Source of the DNA: Chalara sp. BL73
Taxonomy: Eukaryota; Ascomycota; Leotiomycetes; Helotiales
Direction of reading: 5' to 3'
DNA: 64,000 bases
Assembly (NCBI GenBank): GCA_918026815.1
Contig: CAKJVC010000172.1
Span: 124,001 to 188,000 of the forward strand
Under the pieces are notes generated by a model, which searched no databases, was not told the DNA's origin, and was given only the letters and a program-made list of their open reading frames with translations. Shown here one piece after another: positions 45,735 through 57,403 of the stretch (position 1 is its first letter; the number at the start of each line of letters is the position of its first letter). Position numbers and translations under genes: made by a program.

Positions 45735-47058
45735 ATTTTTCGGTATTTAAGAGGGGACTAGAAGACCATGATATATTTGGTAGTATATATGGCAGTAGCG
45801 TGTTGGTCTGTAATAGTAAAAGAACATGACATGTTTGTTGTAATCTTTATATAGAAGTCCTGTTGTAGATCCTAGGATGTATTGAACATAGGACGGCATT
45901 ATATACTTTGGGCTTTTTACCTTTATACTCTTCAGTCTTATCTTCGAACGGCACTTCAAGAATCAAATATCCCCAAAGCTAATATGGTTAATCTTTATCA
46001 TTCGGAGGTTGCAGAGTACGAAACATATTCAATCCTACTGATTCCTCCTCGGGAGCACGCTCAATCCAGGATCCGCAAATATAATTCCCGAATGATACCG
46101 AGCCGCTCCCCTGTTACTCTTCCCTACCAACTGAAACCAGACCTATTTCACATTTCGAGCACACTTGAATTATCGCATTGCTCCTCGGGCAAACAAATTA
46201 GAGAACCGTGTTTATCGGTACGAACAGCAAATTTCCACGGGTCCGCAACGCTGTGCCAGTATACCAATATGCGAGCCGGAACATAAGAGCGAGCAGCCCC
46301 GAGAGCGGCGCTACCTTCAAGCGCTCCTACCATCTGTTCTTGCAAAGTGTGAATGTGAATTAAACGCAAAGCATAGGGATTTACAGGCAAAGAGATTTGA
46401 GAAGTCTTCCGGTGGGACTATGTCCTCATGGCGTACACGCCACTACCCAGAAGCGGACGGCTGCATGGACATGTCTGATGCGGTGGCAATACCAAAGGGA
46501 AGCCTAGATGAGGTAAGACCCCCTTTCTAAGCGAGCCGTGAAGCAACTCGCCAAGCCTCACCCAGCTGCGTTACTCTCCCTAAGGATTTATAGAAATACT
46601 GAAGCCAATATGCGAGAAGGTCGCTGAGGCCCTTAAGAAATCTGTTATGGCGAATGGACAGGCCGACGCCTGGTATTTGATTTAAGTTATGGTGAATTTG
46701 AAACATGGAGCAGGTCACCAGTAGGACTTCACGACCACAAAGAAGACTCGGTTATTTAATTTCCAAGTATCTGAATCGCAGTGGCAGCATATACCCGCGC
46801 GTGCTTTTATCATTTCGTCGGGAAGCTACATGCAACATAAGAACACCCCAAGAAATATACCGATTGGCAAGCATTCAGAACGGCCAGGCGCCACGAGGCG
46901 CATGCACCCATCTCGGCGTGCCGTGCCAACAAACAAAAAAGAAACGTGCCCAAACCAGCCACCCGTTCCCGTACCACCCGCTGGAAATCCTCCCGCGTCC
47001 CAAAGGCGCCGACAAAAATGCCAAAAAGAGCGTTTGCCAAACAAACGGTAAGGGGAAT
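45735..47058. other. Intergenic region
   Basis: About 1.3 kb with several overlapping frames on both strands (45882-46530, 46705-47068) but nothing recognisable. It ends at the tRNA gene. Confidence 0.45.
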
Positions 47059-47130
47059 TGAACCACACCTGATTTGAACAGATAACCTTTGGGTCTGGAA
47101 TCCAACGCGCTACCGTTGCGCCAGCGGTCC
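47059..47130 (-). tRNA. trnW(CCA): tRNA-Trp (CCA)
   Basis: Reading the minus strand from 47130, 72 bases fold as a cloverleaf: acceptor GGACCGC with GTGGTTC (7 pairs including G-T), D-stem GCGC/GCGC, anticodon loop TTCCAGA giving anticodon CCA, T-stem ATCTG/CAGGT around loop TTCAAAT, discriminator A. The A box (TGGCGCAACGG) and B box (GTTCAAATC) for RNA polymerase III are present, and a T5 run lies downstream. There is no intron. The anticodon stem has one A-C mismatch at position 31-39. Confidence 0.88.
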
Positions 47131-47573
47131 TTGTTTGTTTGCTTTGTTTCGCTTGCGAGATAATTGCGCAATATATTCTTATCAGCTAATAACACGGCCG
47201 GAAAGTGGGTCGCTGGGCGGAACAGAATATAAGCCCCATAAAGCTCAGGGAGTCGGGCAGCGGAAAAGTTACTTTGGATAGGAATTTTTCGGAGAGGGAC
47301 AACAATTCGTGGGAGGACTGAAATGGAATCTGAGATTTATTTTGTTTTCTTACATGTATGTCACTGTGCAGATTTTTTGATGCGCTTTTGCGTAGATCAA
47401 TCCGGTTTTACACTTTTACATTGCTAGCCTGACTTTACTTCACAATTTCCGTGCCATTCCTCATCCAAACACATTCACTGGCACATTCAAGGCATATCCA
47501 AACGTCAACAATTGACTAAATCCTTCCAAAAATCAACCTCAATTATATATTTACATCATTCATAAAATTTACC
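47131..47573. other. Intergenic region
   Basis: 5' flank of the tRNA gene and 3' flank of the thiolase gene. Nothing else is seen. Confidence 0.5.
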
Positions 47574-48999
47574 CTAAAATCTCGCCTCAACCTTCTTCTG
47601 CGTATCACCCAATGCCCATGCACTGCTCTTGGTCTTGCTCAACACGCTTCGTGCTTGTGCCTCCGTGAATCCTTTCGCCTCTACCGCTGGGTTGTATCCT
47701 AATCCAGTCTGCTTGCCCACTGTCGCGCTATCCACACTCGATGCTACCCTTCCATCCGCACGTTTATATACGGTCACAACAACTGCGCCGCCAAGGCCCA
47801 AGTTATGCTGTAATGCTACCGAAGTGTCTTTGATCAAGCGATTGTTTGCCCATCCTCGCAGATGCCAAACGAGTTCGGCGCATTGCGCAATGCCAGAGGC
47901 ACCAAGCGGGTGGCCTTTGGATATGAGGCCACCGGAGGGATTAATAACTAGCTTCCCACCATAGGTAATATCGCCAGCACGTACCATCTCATGTGCCTTT
48001 CCTGGTGGTGATAAGCCTAAAGCATCAATAGTAATCATCTCATTCGCCGAAAAGCAATCATGAAGTTCGCAGACCTTGACATCGTCGGTTGTCACATTTG
48101 CTTCCTTCAAGGCGGTCTGAGCAGCATATTTAGTCATCTCGAAACCCATCAGGTCAATTGAGGAACGCGAGAATAGGGAAGGTGCATCGGTCGCTAAGCA
48201 TTGGCCAGCGATAAGGACGGCTCTGTCTTTAAGGTGTGGGCGGGCATCAAGAAAATCTTGGGAGACAAGAACCGCGGCAGCGCCTCCGTCAGAAGTGGGA
48301 CAGCATTGTAGCTTTGTGAGGGGTTCGTGGATCATTGGTGAGGCTTTGATTTGATCGAGAGTGTAGACGTCTTTGAATTGTGAGTATGGGTTTCGTTGGG
48401 AATGTTCGTGGTTTATGCGCGCGATCTCTGCGAAGTCATCGTTTGTGGCGCCATATCTATACATCCATTAGCTCTGGTTATGGAAGTGTGGCGAGGGAGG
48501 CGGACTTCTCTTTGTACTCCCGTCCAGCATTTCCGAACATTTGTGCCGCTCCTGGAGCATTGGTAATTCCTCTTGTAGCCGCCATCATCTCACCAGATGT
48601 GCCGGTAGGGTTACTCCGGTCATTCCAGAAGCTCTGCAGACTACCGGGCATCATCTTCTCGAACCCAACCACCAATACCGCATCCGCTCCACCATGCGAG
48701 ATAACATTCCGTGCAAGATGCAGACCAGTTGAGCCCGTCGAGCAGTTGTTGTTGACGTTATATATTGGGATTTGGGTCATGCCGAACTGATAGAATACAC
48801 GCTGTCCGCAGGTGGAGTCGCCATAGCAGTAGCAAGCAACTCCCTGATCAATCTCGTCGTAGTTGACCTGCGCATCAAGCATAGCCTTGACGCCGGCTTC
48901 GAATCCAAGTTCTGTGTAATCAACTTTGCCTCGGGGCTTGATGAACTTCGTCATGCCAACGCCGAGGACGTAGCAGGGTTGCTTTGGCTTGATGACCAT
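47574..48999 (-). CDS. SCP2-type thiolase (3-ketoacyl-CoA thiolase-like, SCPx family)
   Basis: Two exons on the minus strand, 48999-48506 and 48456-47574, joined in phase 2 across a 49-bp intron, giving 458 residues. The upstream TTG extension to 49017 is ignored because an ATG is available at 48999. Thiolase-fold landmarks: nucleophilic Cys86 in NVNNNCSTGS, the His in CELHDCFSANEM, and the C-terminal GGLISKGHPLGASG loop. This is the SCPx branch but without a fused SCP2 sterol-carrier domain. Members cleave (often branched or side-chain) 3-ketoacyl-CoA in peroxisomes. The C-terminus ARF is only a weak PTS1-like tripeptide. CCGAGG elements occur upstream at 49202-49207 and 49575-49580. Confidence 0.9.
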
Positions 49000-50051
49000 A
49001 GTGATGGTTGTATTCAATCTCTGACTTGTGATAAGGATATATGTAAAGCACGAGATTAATGCACAGGAAACGGTAGGCGATGAGCAACTAAAGGTAGGAT
49101 AGTCTGGTTGACGGTTGGCGTGAGCATCATCTATAAAGGAGTCCGTAAGCTTGATCCCTCCACATGGAAGTCGGTAAAATGCTGGGGTAAGGCGGGGACA
49201 ACCGAGGTCTCGCTTTCAAAATAGCGAGTCACGTGCGAAGAGCGGCGCCCACTAAATACTCTTATCAGCCTCGTCGATTCATGTTGTCAGACTCAGTGCA
49301 TATTAAATCCGGTCAATCAAGGATCTTTGGAATGAACTTGTGATAATGGTCTCTCTAGTATACAGTCTAGCCTCAAGTTTCATATAGATTACGTCTGCCT
49401 TGGACAGCTTGTCTTCACAGTATTTGATCTAGGTTCGATCATCCCCTTGCAACCTAGAGTTTATCAGTTAAGAGAGTTTACTAATCACAGATGACTGAAA
49501 TGACAAAATCGAGTCATGCGTCCCAATGCGAGGTTATGTTTGGATAACAATTGAGATATCCGATTCCGGTTTGGCCGAGGTCGAATTCATACGTCAGCTT
49601 CGGAAGGCAGCTCCTGTTGCACATTCGGATAAGCTCATTAGCTTGATATGTGTGCATTTTGATCAATTTTCATAATAGAATTTCGCAAGTCATACAGGTT
49701 CACGAGTGAGAAGGAGTGTGAGCATTGGCACATCTCGCTTCTAAGTTCAACAACCTTTCTATGTTTCTAATTGCTCCATCTTCTGATAGTTCTGCGTGTA
49801 TGCAATATGTATGCAATTGGTCTGATTCTCTTTCTGTATAGGATATTCATGTCTGCAAAGTAACACCATGACTATTGCAACCATGCCTTGCTCGAAATCA
49901 TGATTCCAAGTGTAAGCAGGAGAAAGGTTTCAACGTAGTGTTCTCATCAAGTCCTTCCTCTTTCCACAATCCCACCGCTGTGTATCTCCTTCTCGCCTAC
50001 AAAACAAGCCCCGGATTGTCGCACCACACTCCACCTCCAGTTTCTCCTCAT
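49000..50051. other. Intergenic region upstream of the thiolase
   Basis: Contains CACGTG at about 49231 and CCGAGG at 49202-49207 and 49575-49580. The plus-strand open frame 49875-50318 overlaps the spliced minus-strand gene and is judged spurious. Confidence 0.45.
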
Positions 50052-50494
50052 TCAGTTTCCTGCCATCATCTGACCCAGGATTTTCAGCTGCGCTGGCCAA
50101 ATCTTCTTCAAGTCATTCGACTCTTTCTTCCTCCACTGCATGACACCCTCCACAAACTTTTTCTAGAAATGGATAGATCTGTTCTCTTTAACGGGCTACA
50201 GCTCGCCACTGACATAGATCACCATAAGCAGTTTATATTGGGCAGCATTCCACTGCCGCTTACATTCTTCAAGTACTTGGTCGTAAAACACCATTTCCTT
50301 CGTAACTTCCTCCTCTGAGATGCTTTTGTCTCGTAAGATTCCGTGTTCAATTGTTGATGTGATGGCTGTGAGAGTATTATGAGTTAAATGTAAATAAGTC
50401 CTCGGTGTCCCTATACTCAGGGACAGAATGTAGAACATATACTCAAATTTAAACCCCGCTTACAAATCAAAGCTGACCATCTTTGCGTACTCAT
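50052..50494 (-). CDS. Small helical protein, hypothetical (three exons)
   Basis: Minus strand exons 50494-50464, 50365-50214 and 50162-50052 join in phases 1 and 0 to give 97 residues beginning MSTQRWSALISITSTIEHG and ending in a stop codon. Donors are GTAAGC and GTCAGT; acceptors are CTCACAG and TTTCTAG. The protein is charged and strongly helical ('SEEEVTKEMVFYDQVLEECK', 'VEGVMQWRKKESNDLKKI'). No signal peptide, Cys pattern or known domain is seen. Each exon is too short to stand out alone, and the support comes from all splice sites and phases agreeing. The family is not recognised. Confidence 0.55.
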
Positions 50495-51318
50495 CAGTAC
50501 TAATTAAATCGCCATTCTACGCAATATATGGTCCTTGTCGATATGTACTTGCACTAGCAATAAAGAATACTAAGACTAATCGAAGCTTCCACACTCTTGA
50601 ACCGTGATACTTTGCTCAGGGCCCCTCTTAGACCATAGGGCCAGCCATGGTATATGCAGCTCAAGATGCTCACTATCTCGCAGCAGAAGAAGATCGCCCG
50701 GCGCTCGAGCTTGTATATCTCGGAAGAGCAGACCTAGATACTGAGAGACAGCCTCCCGATGAGGCTCTAGAAGTATCTTCTGCAGCAGAGGCGAGGAGAT
50801 AACACTACATATTTATATATTTCTTTCTTTCGTCTTGTGTAGTGATATAGAAATGTGACTGCTAATGTCTACGTAGGTAAATGAAAGTATTTGTAAGAAT
50901 GCGCAGCGCGGAGCCGCACCATCATCGCTGTATTCTATATCCTTCTGTCAATATTGATAAACAAGGGTGCAGGGGAAACTATATCAAGTAGTCCTCCATA
51001 TCTGACACGACTCTGACACGACTCTGGTACGATGCTAGAGACCAATTTTGGCAGGTATTCCCTATCACTGATAAAGACCCAATTGTTATGGCTATGATTA
51101 ACTATTCGCTGCAGATCGCAACGACCCAAAATGTGCTGAAATAACTCATCATTGACCAAGCTTCAGTAAAAATTCCGTGATAATAACATCTGGGAGCAGA
51201 ATGCCTTATAGTATGATTAGAAGACATATGGGCGTCTAATTATATGCCTTAATATTATGTCTTTGTGACACTTGAAACGCCGTTTTTCATTATATACATT
51301 GAAGCTCTTCCCACTCCC
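50495..51318. other. Intergenic region
   Basis: Holds a 51-codon open frame at 50648-50803 on the plus strand (start [18 protein letters not shown], good start context GCCATGG, acidic) that may or may not be translated. Otherwise nothing is recognised. Confidence 0.35.
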
Positions 51319-54246
51319 TTAAAATGGCAAGCTAGAGTCATTTTCCCCTAGAAAACTCATATTGGTCATATAATTTGTGTTCTCGTATGGTGATGTAGTA
51401 TCGAAGCCCAGAGACTCATCTAGATCGCTGTTGCTTGTACCACCTAGAAAATTTTACATCAGTATCGTTTCTCTTGGGCCGGTAGCGAGAGTTGTACAGA
51501 TGAAATAAATAACGCAGTGAGAAGAGCATCGTACCGTTTTGTATAGCAAAATTCCAAGCACCATCGAGATCCAACCAAGAAAATGCCTGCCCATTGTGTG
51601 TATTGTCCCCATTCATATAAAGACTATTGCCGTTGGAAATGCTTCCAGTAAACTGGGAAGATTGAGGTGCATTGAATCTGTGGATCATTAGAATGTTCGG
51701 CTAAAGATACAAATTGCGAACAGGAATTAGGAATGGAGAAAAGATGGGTAACTTGAATTTCATACTGTTGTTGTAGACGGGGATCGATCTGCACCTGAGG
51801 AGGGTCTCGGATTTTAGGCGCTTTCCGCCAAAGCATCTGGAGCAGACGAGCATAGCGGGAGCCCATATGATTTGCTTTGTGAAGACGATCGATCGTGCTT
51901 TGGACGGTGCGGCGAACCTTAACGGCTTGTCAGTCTTATAACGAAATATATAATGATGGGACTAAATGAAAATTCATACACTAATTCGTTCATCATTCGT
52001 CATAGTCGTCGTTGCTCGTGCCTTATACAAGAATACTGCACTATATACAATGTACAAGTAGTAGAGTGTCGGCATATATCGCAATGTTTCAATATCTACA
52101 AAACTGTTAAAATGAGCGAGAAGATCTTTAGCTGCATCTAAGGATTCGTATATAAATCGAGCATCTGGAGCTGAGGCGTCGATCAAAGGCATAACTTCCG
52201 AGGAATTATGCTGCTTATCTCTGGGATATAGCACTGCTCGAGCTATTGTAGCCTGATATGCAAATGCATTGACATATAATCGGAGGTAGTCGAATGTTAA
52301 TAGTAAGCTAGGTTTTGCTGGTGGAGAGCCGATTAAATGTCCCCACGTTCTGTTCCAATTTCGAATACTGGCGCGGAAGTCATCGATGTATTTGGCGTAT
52401 CGACCTTCCAACATTTCTTTCCAGCCATTACCTTTGGAAGCATAGAGTATGTCGTGACAGTTGGAGAATATCTGGGTAAGCTCGAGGTTGGCTTGGAAGA
52501 TCGAAGCTCGGTCCTCATCACCTGGAGCGAGAGGTCTCAAGGTCGGGAAGTCATTTGCTTTCATTCCTGAAAGGGGACCGGGACCGCGTGACCAGAATGC
52601 TTTCCCCAATCGCACTGATACTTGGCGATCACAAAGGTAACAAGCCAGCCATACTAATCTGGATCGATGAAACTTGGTCGGATCTTCCAGGACTTCGCTC
52701 TTGAAAGCGGTTCGGTCTATGCCAAGATAATACGCCAAACGTACCGCTGTACCAATATACATCCAAGCTACTCTGTCTTCCTCGCCTCTTCCAACAGCAA
52801 CTGAGGCTTGAGACCTATGCGACACCCATTGGGATAGCAACAGCATGGCCTCCACTGCTTCCACGCCTACTTCTGCGCCAACGGCAATCATCAATACAAG
52901 CTCTTTCATATGATCATAACAAATTTGGTGGATTCGCTCGTCATCTTTGGATGCAACAGTCAAGATAGCTGCGAATAAATGTGGCTCCCGCTGAGAAAGC
53001 CATGGAAGCTGAGCACGATTGAAAGTCTCTCGTGGAATTATTGGAAAGTATGGATGATGGTATTGCTCATAACTTGTTTCTGTTAGAGGCATATCTGATA
53101 CGACATAATGGAGCTTACATCGTAAATAGTCTATGAATTACTTCGGAGCTTATTAACCCATCCTGAACCTAAAACTCAGAGTCAAAAGGTGTGAAATTGG
53201 GAAATCTCGGCTGGAAATTACACACAGGTTTATAATGTATATAGTCATCTATTTTGGCTCCATTGGGTTGCAATCGCAAAGCAGGGCGATTAGATAGGCT
53301 TTGGCCTAGTGGCTCACTACCAGAATCCCCCTCCTCTGCCTGATCTGCTACCTGAGCAAGAATCTCAAGCGCATCAGAAGGGTTTTGCAATTTTGCAGAC
53401 GCGATGTTTTCATGAAATGATGCTCGCTCCTCGACTCTATGATTTGACTCTGAGTTCCCTACTGGTTGTGCCTGCCAGGAGTAATTAGATTCTGTCGGAT
53501 TGACATAGGAAACTTGGTAAGGTTGAGCCGGTTGAAGGTTTGGTTGGATGCTCTGCTGACCAGGAAGCGGACTATAGCTTGGAGCAACTAATGCTGGCGA
53601 TGAGAGGGACGAATCTTTTGGGGTATTTGAGTTACTTGGGGTCGTATTTGCTGGCGTGTCTCCCTCGATCTTTGGCTTCTTCCTCACTCTGCGGCCACCC
53701 CGATGGCTTTCTCCTAGGATACATTCACGTGCCTCACGCTGACATCTCCGACATGGCTATGAGCACGTGAGTACGAGATTATTTCATACAGCATGGCCTA
53801 AGGGGAGCATGTATAACTGGTCTGAACATCGAGGTGGTTTGGGGGTACAGAAAGGAAAGAAAGGTGTTAAAAATATGACATATGAATACTCTAAGAAAAA
53901 GACCATTTAAACAATCTCTGGTCACGTTTAACGAATGACTCGAGTACCAATTAGAAAGCGAGTATCTACTTGACTCCTTGTCGACAGGCAATTTTGACAA
54001 AAGAAGTTGAATATCACTGACCGGCCGACCACCATTTATATCCAGGTCGCATTTGCTTTTCCGACCACGGCAATTCAAGCACGCTCGATAGGCTCTCATG
54101 GTGTCCAACGGGGGAGGAACCCGTCGACTGTGCTGAGGCGGCACTTCATCTTCGATGATGGGATTCATCAGATTTCCCATAGTGGGAGCACTTTTCATGG
54201 CGGATTCGACGGATGGCGGAACATCATGCTGTGGCTCGACCGACAT
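51319..54246 (-). CDS. Zn2Cys6 transcription factor with fungal_trans domain
   Basis: Seven exons on the minus strand: 54246-54022, 53756-53226, 53168-53119, 53072-51982, 51925-51766, 51677-51535 and 51443-51319, giving 774 residues with consistent phases (0,0,2,1,2,1). The zinc cluster 'CLNCRGRKSKCD...CRRCQREAREC' starts at Cys56 and is split by intron 1. A Ser/Pro/Gln-rich linker follows, then the PF04082-type middle domain ('YHHPYFPIIPRETF', 'AWMYIGTAVRLAYYLGIDR', 'RRLVW'-like segment reading RSRLVWLACYLCDRQ), and an Asn-rich acidic C-terminus that may activate transcription. It is a nuclear regulator with unknown targets. It is divergently oriented to a C2H2 gene 1.2 kb away. Confidence 0.85.
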
Positions 54247-55420
54247 GGTAAATTGGGGACCCTGGGGCCGAGCTGCGAATGATCGAGATAGGATTCTATC
54301 TATAGTACACGAGTCGTCTGGGCATGGGAGGGAGTGGAAACAAGGTGATATGATTCAAGCATGATATGCATTCAAAGGCCGATGGGTGGATTATTGGGAG
54401 TTCTAGAAAGTGTGGAGGCGGGGAAAAGATTGCCAACAACCTAGGCTCATCGGCCCGAAGGTGTGGCTGGTGAAGTCAAGCCACATATTGGCAAACTTGT
54501 CTTCCTCACAGTTAAGTCGTACTACAATTCCTTCTACACCATTGAATGACAACCCCCCTCGGTGTTGCTGCTTTGGCTATACCTTTATCGAGGCCAGTTC
54601 TCGAAGAGGTTAATAACATAGATGACTATTCAATGTAAGTACATTAGCGCATGGCTTAGCCCAAATTCGAAAGACAGGCTGAACTAAATTACAAAAGAAA
54701 GAAGCATAGAGTGAATTTGATCGCAGTTATCCAAGCCCAACGATACTCTGAAACAGTGGTGATTATGATCTAAAGGACTGGCGTCTGGATCAGTCAGGAT
54801 GTGGATGTCAAGAATAATTTATCCGACGAGAGCTGAGGAATGGAGCCGACATAAGCCTCAACCCGTTACGTCCATCAAAAAGTGCTGCAGCAATGCGAAC
54901 AAAATTTTAAACCAGTGAAACAGGATAATACAATTAGAGAAGGCCTGAGAAATTCATGATCAATGAACAAGAAATTTCCCCTTTTCCAAAAGGCCTCAAA
55001 AACCAATACTTTTTCTTGACAGTAGCAAAAAATACTGTCAAAATCGTCTAAGATGAGACGTGTATTCAACAAGTTAAAAGTCCAATAACAGCTAGAACAG
55101 AACTCAAATGGCTCAGACATAGATCTCTGCTACATGTATTAAGCATAAGCTAGGTGTTCCACCGTGTCAAAAAAATTTCGCCCTGAATGCAGGTAGCTGG
55201 AAGCAATTGACAGGGGCGGCTATTCAGGCTCATGGGATAGCTTGATTGCCCCTTCACAAAAGGGTATATACATACCGTCCATCCCTCTCTCAAATTTGCT
55301 CTACTTCGCATTTTCTATTGTATTTGTTAACCCTTACAGCCTTATCAACGTCGCTAATACACCCTGTTCTCAGAAAAACGGCCAGGACTATATCGCCCCA
55401 AACGCCACATTTTATGCAAC
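54247..55420. promoter_or_regulatory. Intergenic region between divergent transcription-factor genes
   Basis: 1174 bp shared upstream region of the Zn2Cys6 and C2H2 regulators. A minus-strand open frame (55120-54875) is unsupported. No specific site is recognised. Confidence 0.4.
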
Positions 55421-56699
55421 ATGGATTCAAGTGGTTACTATTCGTTCAGCCAAAGAGGCCTGCAGCAGCTTTCCACCGATGGCTGGGAATTCCACACCGA
55501 CATGAACCTCCCAGACATCAATACTGAATCCAATGATTTGGACATCGCCATGAACGACTTTCATCTTCTTGACGGGACTTCTTCGCTCAATCCGAACTCT
55601 GAACTCGACCACATTTATTCTTTCGATGAGAATACGCTTTCTCAAGGAGCTGCCACAGACTTGGCAACCTCAGATAGATTCGCCTGGAACATGGAAGCCT
55701 CAAACTTTGTCACTAGGCAGAGCGTTTTCGATCTTACGCACACCGACTTTTCCGGCTTCGAAGCAGCTAGGCTATCCGACATAGGGGTTGCTACACAAAT
55801 GACTCAGCCTATGACTGGCACACAACCCGACACCCCTCTTTCCTTCGTCGAATCCAGGCGAGTTTTTTTTTTAGAACTGCAAACTAATTTGCCCTTCTCT
55901 CTCCAGTTCCGGTGCGGTGATTCATCGGAGCCGTTTCACATCTGATCACTCCATGGATGGGGGCCTACTGGGAGATGTGCTTAGCAAATGGCCTGGAAGA
56001 TGTATCTGGCCAGGCTGTGAATCCGAAGCCTTTCTCAAAACGCGGAAGCTTCTCGAAACTCATGTGTACAACCTTCACGTCAATCCTCTGGTATGCGATG
56101 TACCTGGTTGTACATACAGAAAAGCCTTCGCGAGCGTAGGAGACCTAGAGCGCCACAAAGCCACACGGCACGAAAGAGCTGGTAGATTCAAATGCCCGGA
56201 CGCAACATGCCCAAGGCATGTTCAAGGCTTCTCTCGCAAAGATAAACTGAAGGCACATTCGAAGTCTCATGCTCCAAGAATTCTACATTGCCAATATGAT
56301 CACTGCGAGTACCATGTCGATGCTGAGAGAAGGAAACGATTTAGATCCAACAATGAGCATTCCATTCACCAAGCCTCCCATGGTGTGTACGAATGTGCCT
56401 TGGGAAGATGCGAGGGCTCAAGTTCATCTTTCACACTTGAAGGTTTGACCCAGCATTTCCATAGGCGCCACTGGTGGGGCTGTATCCAGCTCTTTAACAA
56501 GGACAACTTACGAATACTGTTACGCGGTAACTTAGTACTGGATGAGATTGGATTAACGAAAATTCTTGCTGCCTCCGCACCATGGGCGCTTCTTTCCCCC
56601 GACCCATTTGGCTCGTGCTCTACCTGCCACCGACAATCGCAACGGGTAGAGGCTTTGCTTATGCCACCTCCCGATGAGTCCGAAAATATTCATGCTTAA
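55421..56699 (+). CDS. C2H2 zinc-finger protein
   Basis: Two exons, 55421-55857 and 55907-56699, giving 409 residues. Frame requires a GC-AG intron: donor AG/GCGAGT at 55858 and acceptor CTCCAG at 55906, phase 2. The alternative GT two bases later in the same sequence does not restore frame. The N-terminal 145 residues are acidic and Ser/Thr rich, as in an activation domain. A run of C2H2 and C2H2-like fingers follows (about 175-340): 'CIWPGCESEAFLKTRKLLE', 'CDVPGCTYRKAFASVGDLER', 'CPDATCPRHVQGFSRKDKLK', and others with irregular spacing. It is a probable DNA-binding regulator. The tail is not recognised. Confidence 0.82.
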
Positions 56700-57403
56700 T
56701 CCATTGAACTTGTGAAGCACGACTCTATGTTATTCACAAATTTTTGATCGCCATCTTTGTGCTTCCTATTCTATCAACCCGATCATTCGTTCGCTACATA
56801 CAGGATCCTCGAGATACAGTATTTCTCAGGGATGGGCCAAAGGCACAACTACGCTTCTCTTTCGAGCTTTGCAGCATCTGCTCTGTCACAATCTCTTAGC
56901 TTCTAGGTTATGTTTTGGTTTGGTTTATAGGAAGGTGCCCCGATACTGAGTGTTGGAAACAATAGCAAGTTCGATTGTTTTACGGTTGGGAGCTATTTAC
57001 TATGCTTGCTTTCTTTCCCTTTGCCCTTAATTTTGTATTTTCGTTAGGCCAAACAAGAAAACTCACGCTCGTTAAAAAACCCCGTCTGCGTCAAATATAA
57101 AATCGCGATGCAAACTTTCCAGACTAGATATAGACTATCATTGAACAGCAAGAGATGTCTGAACCCCACCGAGTGTGAGAGAACCCGCCGTGAATTGGGA
57201 TGTGTAATGTAAAGGAACCTTCACTTGGGAGTTAGACGTGATGAATCTGTGTAAGTGTGATCTACTATTTGTGCGCCATTCTGACACTGATACAATTAAC
57301 ATTACTTTTAAACTAACTAAATCTTCAAGCGCCACAGCACGTCTTTATGTGACTAAGATAGGCGCTATATGCTATTTTCAACATATCACAGAAGGTGGGA
57401 TGA
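56700..57403. other. Intergenic region between convergent genes
   Basis: 3' flanks of the C2H2 gene and the siderophore transporter gene. Nothing else is recognised. Confidence 0.5.

Noticed and set aside
49875..50318. 147-codon plus-strand open frame
   Set aside because: It overlaps the better supported spliced minus-strand gene and has no recognisable domain.
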